Shown here: positions 8,322-16,824 of the stretch, piece after piece | How positions within the stretch are numbered: the stretch's first letter is position 1 | How the letters are laid out: every line of letters begins with the position of its first letter | DNA from: Ignavibacteria bacterium UBA2333 | GTDB taxonomy: Bacteria; Bacteroidota; Ignavibacteria; Kapaibacteriales; Kapaibacteriaceae | Length of the DNA stretch: 64,000 nt | Direction: 5' to 3' | NCBI GenBank assembly: GCA_002344895.1 | Contig: DDUR01000051.1 | Location: forward strand, 1-64,000 | The notes under the pieces: model-generated | The model's input: only the letters and a program-made list of their open reading frames with translations | Told to the model about the DNA's origin: nothing | Database searches by the model: none | Translations under genes and position numbers: made by a program

Positions 8322-9350
8322 ATGCCCTTCCTCAAAACGTCCACGCTCGTTACCATTGAGCGCCACATTGCCGAAGAGGCAGCCTTTCATCCGGAAGCAA
8401 CAGGTGAGTTCTCGAGACTGTTACGGGATTTCACGCTGGCACTGCGTATTCTCGCCCGTGATGTTCGAAGAGCCGGACTCAACGATGTCCTTGGCATGAC
8501 CGATGGAATGAATGTCCATGGAGAACGTGTAAAGCGACTCGATATACATGCCAATGAGGTGATCTATCGAGCTATGGACCACGGAGGTCATCTCTGTGTC
8601 ATGGCGAGTGAAGAGTCCGACGGTCTGATGTCTATCCCTGATGATTATCGAAAAGGGAAGTATGTTCTTGTTTTTGATCCACTCGACGGATCATCGAACA
8701 TTGATGTTAATGTTTCGATAGGAACAATATTTAGCATCTATAAACGGCTGGATGAAACAGCAACAACACCAGGTACGCTGGCAGATGTGTTACAACCGGG
8801 CTATAAACAAGTAGCAGCTGGGTATGCAATGTATGGTTCATCAACACAACTTGTTTACACAAGTGGAAATGGTGTTGATGTCTTTACGTTCGATCCAACA
8901 ATCGGTGAGTTTCTGTTGACATTTGAAAAGATTCGTATTCCTAAACGTGGTCGAATCTATAGTGTAAACAGTGGTAACGCACATAAGTGGCCACAAGGTG
9001 TACGAGACTATGTATCGAACCTACTTCGACCTAGTGAAGATGGACTTCGTCCGTACTCCCTGCGATACGTTGGAACCATGGTGGCTGATATTCATCGTAC
9101 GTTACACTACGGTGGAATCTTTATGTATCCATCGGACTCTTCGTCTCCAACAGGGAAACTGCGTTTAGTCTATGAAGTAAACCCGATGGCCTTCATCGTT
9201 GAACAGGCCGGAGGACGCGCCACGGATGGACGGCAGCGCGTCCTGGATATTCAACCTGATTCGTTACATCAACGCGTACCGTGTTTTATCGGTAGCGAAG
9301 ATGATGTTCGTGATGCAGAAGCAGCACTTGTTGCTGCTGGAGATTTTTGA
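8322..9350 (+). CDS. fbp: Fructose-1,6-bisphosphatase, class I
   Basis: Class I fructose-1,6-bisphosphatase (EC 3.1.3.11), the irreversible step of gluconeogenesis. The 342-residue length is normal. Metal-binding Glu residues lie in ASEESD (about 96-100) and the signature DPLDGSSNID spans residues 119-128. 'YGSSTQLVYTSG' and the substrate-binding 'RYVGTMVADIHRTLHYGG' with downstream 'GKLRLVYEVNPMAFIVEQAGG' are all present. The enzyme is cytoplasmic and Mg-dependent. It follows the universal stress gene by 9 bp, and the transaldolase gene at 43.2-43.9 kb would feed the same hexose/pentose-phosphate pool. The 5' third of the gene appears more GC-rich than the middle, with no obvious consequence. 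Confidence 0.96.
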   Translation: MPFLKTSTLVTIERHIAEEAAFHPEATGEFSRLLRDFTLALRILARDVRRAGLNDVLGMTDGMNVHGERVKRLDIHANEVIYRAMDHGGHLCVMASEESDGLMSIPDDYRKGKYVLVFDPLDGSSNIDVNVSIGTIFSIYKRLDETATTPGTLADVLQPGYKQVAAGYAMYGSSTQLVYTSGNGVDVFTFDPTIGEFLLTFEKIRIPKRGRIYSVNSGNAHKWPQGVRDYVSNLLRPSEDGLRPYSLRYVGTMVADIHRTLHYGGIFMYPSDSSSPTGKLRLVYEVNPMAFIVEQAGGRATDGRQRVLDIQPDSLHQRVPCFIGSEDDVRDAEAALVAAGDF

Positions 9351-9401
9351 CAACATCCGTATGATTACTCGTGAGCCCGTCATTCAATCAAGGCTCGAGT
9401 A

Positions 9402-9728
9402 TTACCGTGAATGTTTGTTGTTCTGACGCTTTTGCTGATGCTGCTCGAGTTTTGTGCGCTGCTCAGCGGTTAGCACGTCCATAACCTTTGCTTTTCGATC
9501 TGCACGCGAAACGGAATCGATTTCGCGAATACGCCGGACCTGATCGTCCGTAAGACCAAGGTGTTTTTTCATGCGCTCAAGGTGTTTACCCTTTTGCGCA
9601 CGATGTCCACGCCGTTCATGTTGTTCGTGTTGTTCGTTATTGTGACGTCCTTCGTGGGACGTTACTCGCGTTGCTGAGGCAGCCATAACAGCGAGGATGA
9701 CGATGGTTATTGCCGTGGTCTTCTTCAT
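9402..9728 (-). CDS. Small exported Spy/LTxxQ-like protein
   Basis: A 108-residue protein with a signal peptide (MKKTTAITIVILAVMAASAT) and a highly charged mature part rich in His, Gln, Arg and Lys. 'KKHLGLTDDQVRRIREID' and 'VLTAEQRTKLEQHQQK' resemble the paired LTxxQ motifs of Spy/CpxP/ZraP-type periplasmic proteins, which act as chaperones or metal-responsive factors. The His-rich N-terminal stretch (EGRHNNEQHEQHERRGHR) suggests metal binding, by inference. The ATG at 9728 was chosen because it gives a clean signal peptide. It is convergent with fbp and divergent from the superoxide dismutase gene. Confidence 0.7.
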   Translation of the reverse strand: MKKTTAITIVILAVMAASATRVTSHEGRHNNEQHEQHERRGHRAQKGKHLERMKKHLGLTDDQVRRIREIDSVSRADRKAKVMDVLTAEQRTKLEQHQQKRQNNKHSR

Positions 9729-9836
9729 GGTAGTTACTCCGAAGGTGAGAATGGGGTAAGAGAACTTTCGAGACAACACACGATCTTCATAGGTTTAGTC
9801 GTCCTAGGGTTGCCTCGTTTTTTACTGGAGTCCATC

Positions 9837-10544
9837 ATGTCAACACGTCGATCCTTTCTCGCTGCTGCAGCTGCTGCGCCGGCTGTCCTGAGTATGCACG
9901 CACTACCCGCAATTGGTGCTGAGCCAACACCGGATGGTACAGCACACGTATTACCCGCACTTCCCTATGCAGCAGATGCACTCGAGCCGCACATTGATGC
10001 CAAGACGATGACAATTCATCATTCAAAACATCATGCTGCCTACGTTGCTGGACTCAACAAAGCGGAGGAAGAGCTTGCGAAGGCACGCATTTCCGGCGAC
10101 TATGCTCTCATTCAGCACTGGTCAAAACAGGCTGCCTTTCATGGTGGTGGGCACTGGTTACACAGTATGTTCTGGAAGGTGATGGCACCTCCGGGAAGGG
10201 GCGGAGGGGGCAAACCAACAGGGAAGATTATGGCTGCAATTGTGGCTTCCTTTGGTTCCTATGATGCATTTACGGCACAATTTTCGGCGGCAGCAAATGC
10301 TGTTGAGGGAAGTGGCTGGGCCCTGCTTCATTATCGTCAATCCGACGGTAAGCTCTTGATTTTACAGGCAGAAAACCAACATAAACTCTCGTCCTGGGGG
10401 TCAACGCCCATCCTCGGAATCGACGTTTGGGAGCATGCCTACTACCTCACATATCAGAACCGGCGTGCAGACTATGTTAAGGCATGGTGGAATGTTGTGA
10501 ACTGGGCACAAGTGGAACAGAATCTCGTCAGCCTCGGCGGGTAA
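9837..10544 (+). CDS. Superoxide dismutase (Fe/Mn), Tat-exported
   Basis: Fe/Mn superoxide dismutase (EC 1.15.1.1) of 235 residues. It starts with a twin-arginine signal (STRRSFLAAA followed by an Ala-rich hydrophobic stretch), so it should be exported folded and metal-loaded. The metal ligands fit: His in TIHHSKHHAAYV (about 61-62), His109 in GGGHWLHSMFW, and Asp196 and His200 in DVWEHAYY. The loop PPGRGGGGKPTG at about 118-129 is unusually Gly-rich, and its codons carry one copy of the dispersed GCCCC word in reverse. The ATG at 9837 was chosen over 9810 because it places the Arg pair at the N-terminus and follows a GGAG ribosome-binding site. Confidence 0.93.
   Translation: MSTRRSFLAAAAAAPAVLSMHALPAIGAEPTPDGTAHVLPALPYAADALEPHIDAKTMTIHHSKHHAAYVAGLNKAEEELAKARISGDYALIQHWSKQAAFHGGGHWLHSMFWKVMAPPGRGGGGKPTGKIMAAIVASFGSYDAFTAQFSAAANAVEGSGWALLHYRQSDGKLLILQAENQHKLSSWGSTPILGIDVWEHAYYLTYQNRRADYVKAWWNVVNWAQVEQNLVSLGG
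10198..10211 (-). repeat. GCCCC-CTCC-GCCCC word
   Basis: Copy of the dispersed two-block word on the minus strand, inside the superoxide dismutase gene; sense codons give Gly-Arg-Gly-Gly-Gly-Gly. Confidence 0.55.
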
Positions 10545-10601
10545 TACGTTCGTCGGATGGAGAGGTCGAGAATTATGACGGAAAATTTATCGGTGGAAAA
10601 C

Positions 10602-10630
10602 TTGCCAAGCCGAGATAATTCTGTACCTTG
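10602..10630 (+). promoter_or_regulatory. Candidate Bacteroidota-type promoter of the RRM gene
   Basis: TTG at 10602-10604 and TACCTTG at 10624-10630 are separated by 19 bp, close to the -33 TTG / -7 TAnnTTTG arrangement described for Bacteroidota. Transcription from here would give a 5' leader of about 95 nt before the RRM start at 10731. The remainder of 10545-10730 shows no ORF of its own. Confidence 0.4.
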
Positions 10631-10730
10631 CGAGATCTACGCATGGGCGATCCGCTGCGTAGCAGGTTCCCGGACAACCAAATTCAGTGACAGTGAGGGG
10701 GCCGCAACCAGGATCGTGAAGGGTACGAGT

Positions 10731-11009
10731 ATGAATATCTACGTTGGCAACCTGCCGTATACGATGAGCGACGGCGAACTGCGCGCGGCGTTCGAAGAAT
10801 TCGGCAATGTCGCCTCGGCGTCTGTGATCAAAGACAAGATCACGGGTCGCAGCCGCGGTTTCGGCTTCGTTGAAATGAACGACGGAGACGAAGGAAGTCG
10901 TGCAATCGACGCCATGAATGGCCGTCCGCTTGCGGGCCGCCCACTCGTCGTCAATGAAGCACGTCCACGCGATGAGCGTCCGCGCTTCAACAGCCGCGAT
11001 CGCTACTGA
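10731..11009 (+). CDS. RRM-domain RNA-binding protein
   Basis: A single RNA-recognition-motif protein of 92 residues, of the glycine-rich cold-response type found in cyanobacteria and Bacteroidota. RNP2 is IYVGNL (3-8) and RNP1 is RGFGFVEM (42-49); a short Arg-rich tail (RPRDERPRFNSRDRY) follows. It is expected to bind single-stranded RNA in the cytoplasm and modulate folding or stability. The ATG at 10731 starts exactly at the RRM; the upstream in-frame extension is leader. The gene is isolated by its own promoter candidate and a strong terminator, consistent with an abundant monocistronic mRNA. Confidence 0.92.
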   Translation: MNIYVGNLPYTMSDGELRAAFEEFGNVASASVIKDKITGRSRGFGFVEMNDGDEGSRAIDAMNGRPLAGRPLVVNEARPRDERPRFNSRDRY

Positions 11010-11043
11010 GCCGACCGCACTCCTCAATCCGCCTATCCGCCAA

Positions 11044-11073
11044 GGGGCTCCCTCACGTGAGGGGGCCCCTTTT
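11044..11073 (+). terminator. Rho-independent terminator of the RRM gene
   Basis: GGGGCTCCCTCAC (11044-11056) pairs with GTGAGGGGGCCCC (11057-11069) through one G-T pair and is followed by TTTT. It stands 34 bp after the RRM stop codon and before leucine dehydrogenase. Confidence 0.85.
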
Positions 11074-11119
11074 CCGTATCTTGCTCGTTCTCACACGACA
11101 ACAGGAATCTATCACGCAG

Positions 11120-12208
11120 ATGCAGCTCTTCGACACCATTCAGTCCATGGGCCATGAGCAAGTTGTTCTTTGCTCTGATCCCGTTACAGGCCTTCGCGCC
11201 ATTGTTGCCATTCACGACACATCACTCGGACCTGCCTTGGGCGGGACACGGATGTGGAAGTATGCGTCCGACGATGATGCCATCACGGATGCTCTTCGAC
11301 TCTCTCGCGGTATGACGTACAAAGCCGCCGTCAGCGGCGTGAACCTCGGTGGCGGTAAGGCCGTCATTATTGGCGATTCGCGAACAGAAAAATCAGAGTC
11401 TCTTTTCCGTGCCTACGGTCGTTTTGTTGAATCCCTCCGTGGTCGTTACATCACGGCCGAAGATGTCGGAACGAGTGTTCGCGACATGGAGTGGATTCGT
11501 ATGGAAACAAAGTATGTAACGGGTGTTGGTGGAAACGGTGGCTCCGGCGACCCTTCACCGGTTACAGCACTCGGTGTGTACTCAGGCATGAAGGCTACGG
11601 CAAAGTTTGCCTGGGGCTCAGATGCACTGGCAGGCAAACGTATCGTTGTTCAAGGTGCAGGAAACGTTGCATCGTTTCTGGTCCGTCATCTTACAAAAGA
11701 TGGTGCAACGGTCTTTGTCACCGACATCTACGAGGAAAAGGCACGAGCCCTGGCAACAGAAACGGGTGCCAGCTACATCAAACCCGAAGAAGTCTTCACA
11801 ACAGCGTGTGACATCTTCTCGCCAAATGCTCTTGGTGCCATCCTTAACGACGAAACGATTCCAAACTTGAGCTGTCAAATCGTCTGCGGTGGAGCAAACA
11901 ATCAGCTCAAGGATGAACAAAAGCATGCAGAAGCTCTCAGAGACCGCAGCATTGTCTATGCTCCTGACTACGTGGTGAATTCAGGTGGTCTCATGAACGT
12001 TGCCTCCGAAGTTGAAGGATACAACCGCGACAAGGTCATGCGCCAAGCTGAAGGTATCTACGACATTACGATGAACATCCTTACAACGGCTCGCGACGGA
12101 AACATGCTCACGATCCAGGCCTCGAATAGAATCGCCGAGGATCGTATTCGCAAGGTTCGTCATGTTCATGGAACCTATATCGGATCGCCGACGATCCGCG
12201 GAGTGTAG
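11120..12208 (+). CDS. Leucine dehydrogenase (Glu/Leu/Phe/Val family)
   Basis: NAD-dependent leucine dehydrogenase (EC 1.4.1.9) of 362 residues, which deaminates branched-chain amino acids to 2-oxo acids. The catalytic site is visible: Lys68 in GMTYKAAVSGV and Lys80 in NLGGGKAVI, with the family-specific 'TAEDVGTSVRDMEWI' at about 112-126. The Rossmann domain carries VQGAGNVA at about 177-184. The ATG at 11120 is preferred because homologues start with this short 'LFDTIQSMGHEQVVL' segment; an upstream in-frame start at 11057 lies inside the terminator hairpin. It is 6 bp upstream of nusB, so probably co-transcribed. Confidence 0.93.
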   Translation: MQLFDTIQSMGHEQVVLCSDPVTGLRAIVAIHDTSLGPALGGTRMWKYASDDDAITDALRLSRGMTYKAAVSGVNLGGGKAVIIGDSRTEKSESLFRAYGRFVESLRGRYITAEDVGTSVRDMEWIRMETKYVTGVGGNGGSGDPSPVTALGVYSGMKATAKFAWGSDALAGKRIVVQGAGNVASFLVRHLTKDGATVFVTDIYEEKARALATETGASYIKPEEVFTTACDIFSPNALGAILNDETIPNLSCQIVCGGANNQLKDEQKHAEALRDRSIVYAPDYVVNSGGLMNVASEVEGYNRDKVMRQAEGIYDITMNILTTARDGNMLTIQASNRIAEDRIRKVRHVHGTYIGSPTIRGV

Positions 12209-12214
12209 GCCAGC

Positions 12215-12802
12215 GTGGCAAAAGAACAACCTCGGGACGAATTTCCCCTGAGTCAAAAGAAGGTCATCAAGGGAACTCGCCATCTCGCTCGCGAAAAGGT
12301 CTTCCAGATCCTTGTAGCGACGCTCGACGGCGATGTCTCGTTAGACGTCGTCTTCCCACACGTCTTCTACCGTCAATTCACGTTTGATCCGGCCGAAGCC
12401 ACGGCACAGCGTATTCTCAAGCCAGACGAAGTCCGAGAACTTGAAGCCGACGTTCCCATAGACTGGAACGACGTAGACATAGAATACGCACGCACGGTTC
12501 TCATGGCTGAGCGCGACCTCAGAGATGAGGTCACAAAGCGTATTGAGCAGATGGTCACGAATTGGGATTTCGAGAGAATTGCGAATCTCGACATCATCCT
12601 CATGCGCTTGGCCTATGTTGAGCTCATTGCCTGCCCCGATATTCCCATCAAGGTCACCTTGAACGAGACAATCGAACTGGCAAAACGATTTTCGACAGAT
12701 AAAAGCGGTACGTTCATCAACGGTGTTCTTGATGCCATTATCGATGGCCTCAACAAAGAGGGGCGCATTCGAAAGACGGGAAGAGCACGTTTGAACGGCT
12801 GA
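12215..12802 (+). CDS. nusB: Transcription antitermination factor NusB
   Basis: NusB of 195 residues, which binds boxA RNA with S10 (NusE) to support antitermination in rRNA operons. The all-helical core is seen as 'GTRHLAREKVFQILVA' at the N-terminus and the conserved C-terminal half 'NWDFERIANLDIILMRLAYVEL', 'IPIKVTLNETIELAKRFSTD', 'FINGVLD'. It uses GTG at 12215. It is longer than typical NusB (about 140) because of an insert of about 40 residues around 45-90, as is common in the Bacteroidota group. Confidence 0.92.
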   Translation: MAKEQPRDEFPLSQKKVIKGTRHLAREKVFQILVATLDGDVSLDVVFPHVFYRQFTFDPAEATAQRILKPDEVRELEADVPIDWNDVDIEYARTVLMAERDLRDEVTKRIEQMVTNWDFERIANLDIILMRLAYVELIACPDIPIKVTLNETIELAKRFSTDKSGTFINGVLDAIIDGLNKEGRIRKTGRARLNG

Positions 12803-12832
12803 CGTTTTTGAGAAGTGAAGAGAGGAGAAGAC

Positions 12833-14920
12833 ATGTTGAAGTTTTTGTGTTGTTGCGTAGCAGCTATCGCTGTGACAACAATGGCCACGGCGCAGCCACG
12901 GTTCATGTGGGCTAAACCATTACGTGGTCCCGGTGTCGATCAGGTTACCAGTATATCTATTGCTCCGAACGGATCGCTGTATGCATCCGGGAGTTTTCTT
13001 GACTCACTGCAACTAGACTCGAATTTGACGATTCTATCGAACAAGGGATACGATGGATTCCTTGGTCGGTACAATCTCAACGGACGAGCCATGAGTGGTT
13101 TTGCCCTCGGTGGTGTGGATGCTGACGAGTCTCGTCAGGTTGTTACCGACAAAGACAACAATGTTTACGTAACAGGAACATTCTTTGATCTGGCCCAGAT
13201 TGGTGCAGAGATCATTGAAGCGTCAGATGAAAGCACGATTGATGCCTACGTTGCAAAGTTTGATCGTTTCGGCAGCCTGAAATGGACGGCGGTTTTTGGT
13301 AGTGTGGAGTACTCCGAAGGAAATCCATATCTCGCCATTGACTCATCGGGTAACGTCTATGTGGGCCTTACGATTGGCGGTACGTCTCCCTATGGGAATG
13401 ATACATACACTGCGTTAGGTTCTTCCGACATTGTTGTCGTCAAGTTGAATTCGAATGGACAGACGCAGTGGTTCAAGGGAATGGGTGCGACAGGCATTGA
13501 CGTCGTCACATCCGTATCTGTCACACCAACCGGTGATCGTATCTACGTCACCGGTACCTTCGAAGGTACGTGTGTGTTCGGCGAGTCAGAAACGATTACA
13601 TCGTTCGAACGAAAGTCCGATGGCTTCGTAATGGGACTCAATGGTACCGGCAAGGTTGACTGGGTAAAACGTATCGGGTCGCGCGAAGTGGATAGAGAGA
13701 TTGTAGGCGCACTTGATGTAAATGGCGACCTTATGGTAGCAGGAACGTTCTTTGGCACCACAAGTTTTGGCAACATCAACCTCAATGCTAACGGCGGCGT
13801 ATCGAGTGACTTCTATCTCGCTCGCGTAAAGAAGGACGGATCTACGGATTTTGTCCAGGCATACGGAGGCCCTTTTGAAGAGGCAGCACTAGCCATTGCC
13901 ACTGACAAATTTCAGGGAACGTATCTCACGGGTTACTTCAACGACGAAGGAAAATTCGGATCGGAGTTCTTCGAGTCGTACGGCAAACGAGATGGATGGA
14001 TTGCCCGTTTTGGTCCAGCAGGTGAAATTGAATGGGTGCGTCGATTCGGCGGACCAGAAAACGACGTCGGTCTTGCTGTTGCCGTTGATAAGGACAACAT
14101 TCCCTACGTAGCTGGTGAGTTTGAAACGCGATGTACCTTCCTTTTCCAGACGATTACAGCCTTCAGAAACATTGATGGCTTTATCGCAGCGTTGGAATGT
14201 GGTCCAAACACAGCCTTTATACCGACTGTTGATGACACCATTCGCATTTGTGAAGGACAGGATACTGCCATCACTGTTTTCTCTGGAAATCCCTCGTACG
14301 AATGGTTTAACGACGGTAGTCCCGTCAACAGCGTCACGCGTGAAAGATTCCCTCTCGAGACTCTGACGATTGGCGAACATCGTTTGTACGTTCGTATCCG
14401 CGACCGTTATGACTGTTCCGGCATCTCGGATACGATCACTGTTATCGTGCGCGAGGGACTTCCAAAGCCAGCCATCGTACATGAAGGAATGCAGCTTACA
14501 TGCACACTTGACGGATACACGTATACGTGGATTCGTGATGGTGGTGTTTTGTCCGCCTACACCACAAAAATGATTACCGCTCCTGGAAATGGAAGGTATC
14601 GGGTTCGTGTCAGCGATGGTACGGGATGCACACGTGTGTCCGACGAAGTTGTCGTTGGAACAGTAAACTCTGTTGATGATGCGTGGGAGGCGGACGGCCT
14701 GCGGCTGTATCCTAATCCAACACGAGGCGACATCACGATTGACGGTCTCGCTGAAGGGGATCGTATTACGTTGGTAGATGCCGTCGGCCGAGTTATGACA
14801 ACGCAAACAGCCACGTCGTCCGACGTTGTCATCAACATGTCTGACATGACGCCTGGTCTCTATGTCGTAAGTATCACAACACCTACGGGTTTACGTACCC
14901 GATTGGTGATGAAGAGGTAA
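12833..14920 (+). CDS. Secreted beta-propeller (SBBP-like) protein with T9SS sorting tail
   Basis: Secreted protein of 695 residues. A signal peptide ends near TMATAQ (residues 1-21), after a GGAG-type ribosome-binding site. Residues ~30-460 form repeats such as 'TSISIAPNGSLYASGSF', 'VTDKDNNVYVTGTF' and 'AIDSSGNVYVGL', the SBBP beta-propeller type. Two Ig-like/PKD-like segments follow (IRICEGQDTAITVFSG, then VHEGMQLTCTLDGYTYTW). The C-terminus, 'LRLYPNPTRGDITIDG' ... 'GLYVVSITTPTGLRTRLVMK', is a type A sorting domain for type IX secretion. It is likely anchored to or released from the cell surface; its ligand is unknown. Its last 38 bp overlap the convergent glycosyltransferase gene. Confidence 0.88.
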   Translation: MLKFLCCCVAAIAVTTMATAQPRFMWAKPLRGPGVDQVTSISIAPNGSLYASGSFLDSLQLDSNLTILSNKGYDGFLGRYNLNGRAMSGFALGGVDADESRQVVTDKDNNVYVTGTFFDLAQIGAEIIEASDESTIDAYVAKFDRFGSLKWTAVFGSVEYSEGNPYLAIDSSGNVYVGLTIGGTSPYGNDTYTALGSSDIVVVKLNSNGQTQWFKGMGATGIDVVTSVSVTPTGDRIYVTGTFEGTCVFGESETITSFERKSDGFVMGLNGTGKVDWVKRIGSREVDREIVGALDVNGDLMVAGTFFGTTSFGNINLNANGGVSSDFYLARVKKDGSTDFVQAYGGPFEEAALAIATDKFQGTYLTGYFNDEGKFGSEFFESYGKRDGWIARFGPAGEIEWVRRFGGPENDVGLAVAVDKDNIPYVAGEFETRCTFLFQTITAFRNIDGFIAALECGPNTAFIPTVDDTIRICEGQDTAITVFSGNPSYEWFNDGSPVNSVTRERFPLETLTIGEHRLYVRIRDRYDCSGISDTITVIVREGLPKPAIVHEGMQLTCTLDGYTYTWIRDGGVLSAYTTKMITAPGNGRYRVRVSDGTGCTRVSDEVVVGTVNSVDDAWEADGLRLYPNPTRGDITIDGLAEGDRITLVDAVGRVMTTQTATSSDVVINMSDMTPGLYVVSITTPTGLRTRLVMKR

Positions 14921-16142
14921 GTGGTCCGCGCCGCACGTCGAGTATCCATGCGACGTAGACGGGAACATATTCGATAATGATGGCGGCGGTGTATTCCTTG
15001 AATACACCGCCGCTTTGTTCATTATAGACGGCTGTTGCATAAACGGTCGACGTAATAGCCCAAACAAACGTTGTTCGCAGAGGAACAATGACGGATACTG
15101 CCAGAGGTGGAAGCAAATACCATACATGTGCTACCGGCGAGAACAGTGGTAACGTCACGAGTAATAATGCAGCTGCAGTCATCGGCGCTTTCCGATATCT
15201 CAACGTAACATACATCATGATGACAAGTGCCACAGCTGAAATGACAAGTCGACCAATACGCTGATCACCAAAAAAAGGTAGTAGTTCACCGATAAGGCTG
15301 TTGGCCTTCCAGCGAGCAGCAAACTCGAGTAGACTGTCAAACATGTACGGACTCCACCACGCGCCAAAGACGATGATGACGATTCCAAGAAACACCAGCA
15401 AGAAGCGAAGACGCGGTCCGCCTCGCGTAAGGAAAACAGCCGGAAGAACGAGGAGCGATATAAACTTCATACACGCTGCAAATGCCAGACTGCCTGCAGA
15501 ATACACCGTAGATCGCCGTATCCAAAGCACAAGCCCAAGTAGGGTTAACAGTGCCGTAAGGATATCTAGATGTGCATCGATTACACCGTGTACGAGAACG
15601 ATAGGAGAGAGTGCAAACAATCGAAGATGACGGCGGACTACATCGTTGTGTACACTACGATCAACAACGACCAACAAGATCAGAATGAGTATCGTCCAGC
15701 ACGCTTTCCAAATGAATGGATGTGTATCACTGGTAACTGCCAAGACGAGAAACACAGACTGTGAAGCAGGCGGGTAGATCGTTCGATACCGCCGGAACTG
15801 AAGACTATCAGGAAAGGCAAATCCATCCGAATCTTGCCAAGCCAATGATCTAAGCGCAGATTCAGAAGGTGTGTATTGATAAACATCGATGCCATGTTGG
15901 GCTACATGTCCGTCCCAGCGATAGCGCTGAGAGTCCGTACTCAACGATGCCGACGTCCAAAGAAGTCCTGCATACAGTAGAATGATTCCAATGTCCGTTA
16001 CCCGCCGAAACGTACGCTCAGAGAAACGTATACGTGGTTGAGATCCGTGCAGGTAAATAACGGCAAGTGCCCAAGGTATGGTCAGCGCGATCCAGAGAAG
16101 AAGAACGGCAAACCATGATAACTCAAGATCTGCGGAAAGCAT
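14883..16142 (-). CDS. Polytopic membrane glycosyltransferase, GT87-like
   Basis: A 419-residue protein with about ten hydrophobic segments. The loop after the first helices carries 'YRWDGHVAQHGIDVYQYTP', the acidic/aromatic pattern typical of GT87 (DUF2029) polyprenyl-phosphate-dependent mannosyl- or hexosyltransferases of the GT-C fold. It would use a lipid-linked sugar on the outer face of the inner membrane. The gene starts 20 bp inside the end of the GT2 gene, which plausibly makes the polyprenyl-phosphate sugar donor. Its last 38 bp overlap the convergent beta-propeller gene, and a perfect 14-bp inverted repeat lies in its 3' part (14983-15013). Confidence 0.75.
   Translation of the reverse strand: MLSADLELSWFAVLLLWIALTIPWALAVIYLHGSQPRIRFSERTFRRVTDIGIILLYAGLLWTSASLSTDSQRYRWDGHVAQHGIDVYQYTPSESALRSLAWQDSDGFAFPDSLQFRRYRTIYPPASQSVFLVLAVTSDTHPFIWKACWTILILILLVVVDRSVHNDVVRRHLRLFALSPIVLVHGVIDAHLDILTALLTLLGLVLWIRRSTVYSAGSLAFAACMKFISLLVLPAVFLTRGGPRLRFLLVFLGIVIIVFGAWWSPYMFDSLLEFAARWKANSLIGELLPFFGDQRIGRLVISAVALVIMMYVTLRYRKAPMTAAALLLVTLPLFSPVAHVWYLLPPLAVSVIVPLRTTFVWAITSTVYATAVYNEQSGGVFKEYTAAIIIEYVPVYVAWILDVRRGPLTSSSPIGYVNP
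14983..15013. repeat. Perfect 14-bp inverted repeat inside the GT87-like coding region
   Basis: GCGGCGGTGTATTC (14983-14996) and GAATACACCGCCGC (15000-15013) are exact inverses with a CTT loop. It is near the 3' end of the GT87-like gene, over codons for GGVFKEYTAA. No T-run follows on either strand. It could slow convergent transcription between the overlapping gene ends. Confidence 0.7.
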
Positions 16143-16824
16143 ATCGAGTTATTGTTGAAAGGATGATGATGCCCGCCATAAATGATCCGCGAATGGTTCC
16201 ACTAATTTTCGAAGTGCCAATCCGACGGCGATATGATACGGGAAGTTCAACAACCTTCAACGACAGGTACGCTGCCTTAATCTGCATCTCTACCGTCCAT
16301 CCAAAGGATCGATCCTCCATATTCATCGCAGCTAGTGCTGTGACGGTTATGGCTCGAAGTGGACCAAGGTCTGTATACCGCATGCCCCACCTCCAGTATA
16401 TGAGGTGTGTTGCGAGTGCATTCCCGAATTGCTGCTGTGGCGTCAGTGAGCCCCTTTCGCGCCTTCCCAATGTCCTTGAGCCTAAACACATATCGGCGTT
16501 GTTGTCGACAAGGCCGTTGATCACTCTCTGCACATCGGATGGGTCGTCACTGAAGTCGGCGTCAACAAAGACAATGATATCGGCCTGTGCTTCACAAGCT
16601 GCGTCAATCCCGCGTAAGCAGGCAGCACCGTATCCACGTTGGGGTTCGTAGACAACCATGGCACCAGCCTCTCGTGCACAACGTGCCGTTGCGTCAACGG
16701 AACCGTTGTCAACGACAATCGTTGTGTCGACACTTGGGGGCAGGCTCTTTACAACGAGGCCTACGGAGAGTTCTTCATTGAGTGCTGGAAGAACACAGAC
16801 AACTCGACGTCCATCCGACGTCAT
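16123..16824 (-). CDS. Glycosyltransferase family 2 (polyprenyl-phosphate sugar synthase-like)
   Basis: A 233-residue GT-A glycosyltransferase. It begins 'VVCVLPALNEELSVGLVV', has 'TTIVVDNGSVDATA' and the metal/nucleotide motif 'VFVDADFSDDP', then 'GSRTLGRRERGSLTPQQQFGNALA', the pattern of dolichyl-phosphate mannose/glucose synthase-like enzymes. It lacks C-terminal membrane helices apart from a weak hydrophobic stretch (GSFMAGIIILST). It is translationally coupled both ways: its start overlaps the upstream gene stop by 4 bp, and its end overlaps the GT87-like start by 20 bp. The likely job is making a lipid-phosphate sugar for that partner, by inference. Confidence 0.85.
   Translation of the reverse strand: MTSDGRRVVCVLPALNEELSVGLVVKSLPPSVDTTIVVDNGSVDATARCAREAGAMVVYEPQRGYGAACLRGIDAACEAQADIIVFVDADFSDDPSDVQRVINGLVDNNADMCLGSRTLGRRERGSLTPQQQFGNALATHLIYWRWGMRYTDLGPLRAITVTALAAMNMEDRSFGWTVEMQIKAAYLSLKVVELPVSYRRRIGTSKISGTIRGSFMAGIIILSTITRYAFRRS

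Noticed and set aside
9351..9401. Weak stem (ACTCGTGAGCC / GGCTCGAGT) after fbp
   Set aside because: It has a bulge and no T-run, so a terminator call is not justified.
13889..14806. 305-codon minus-strand ORF
   Set aside because: Antisense shadow of the SBBP-like propeller gene, which has a clear signal peptide and T9SS tail; the reverse frame gives no recognisable protein.
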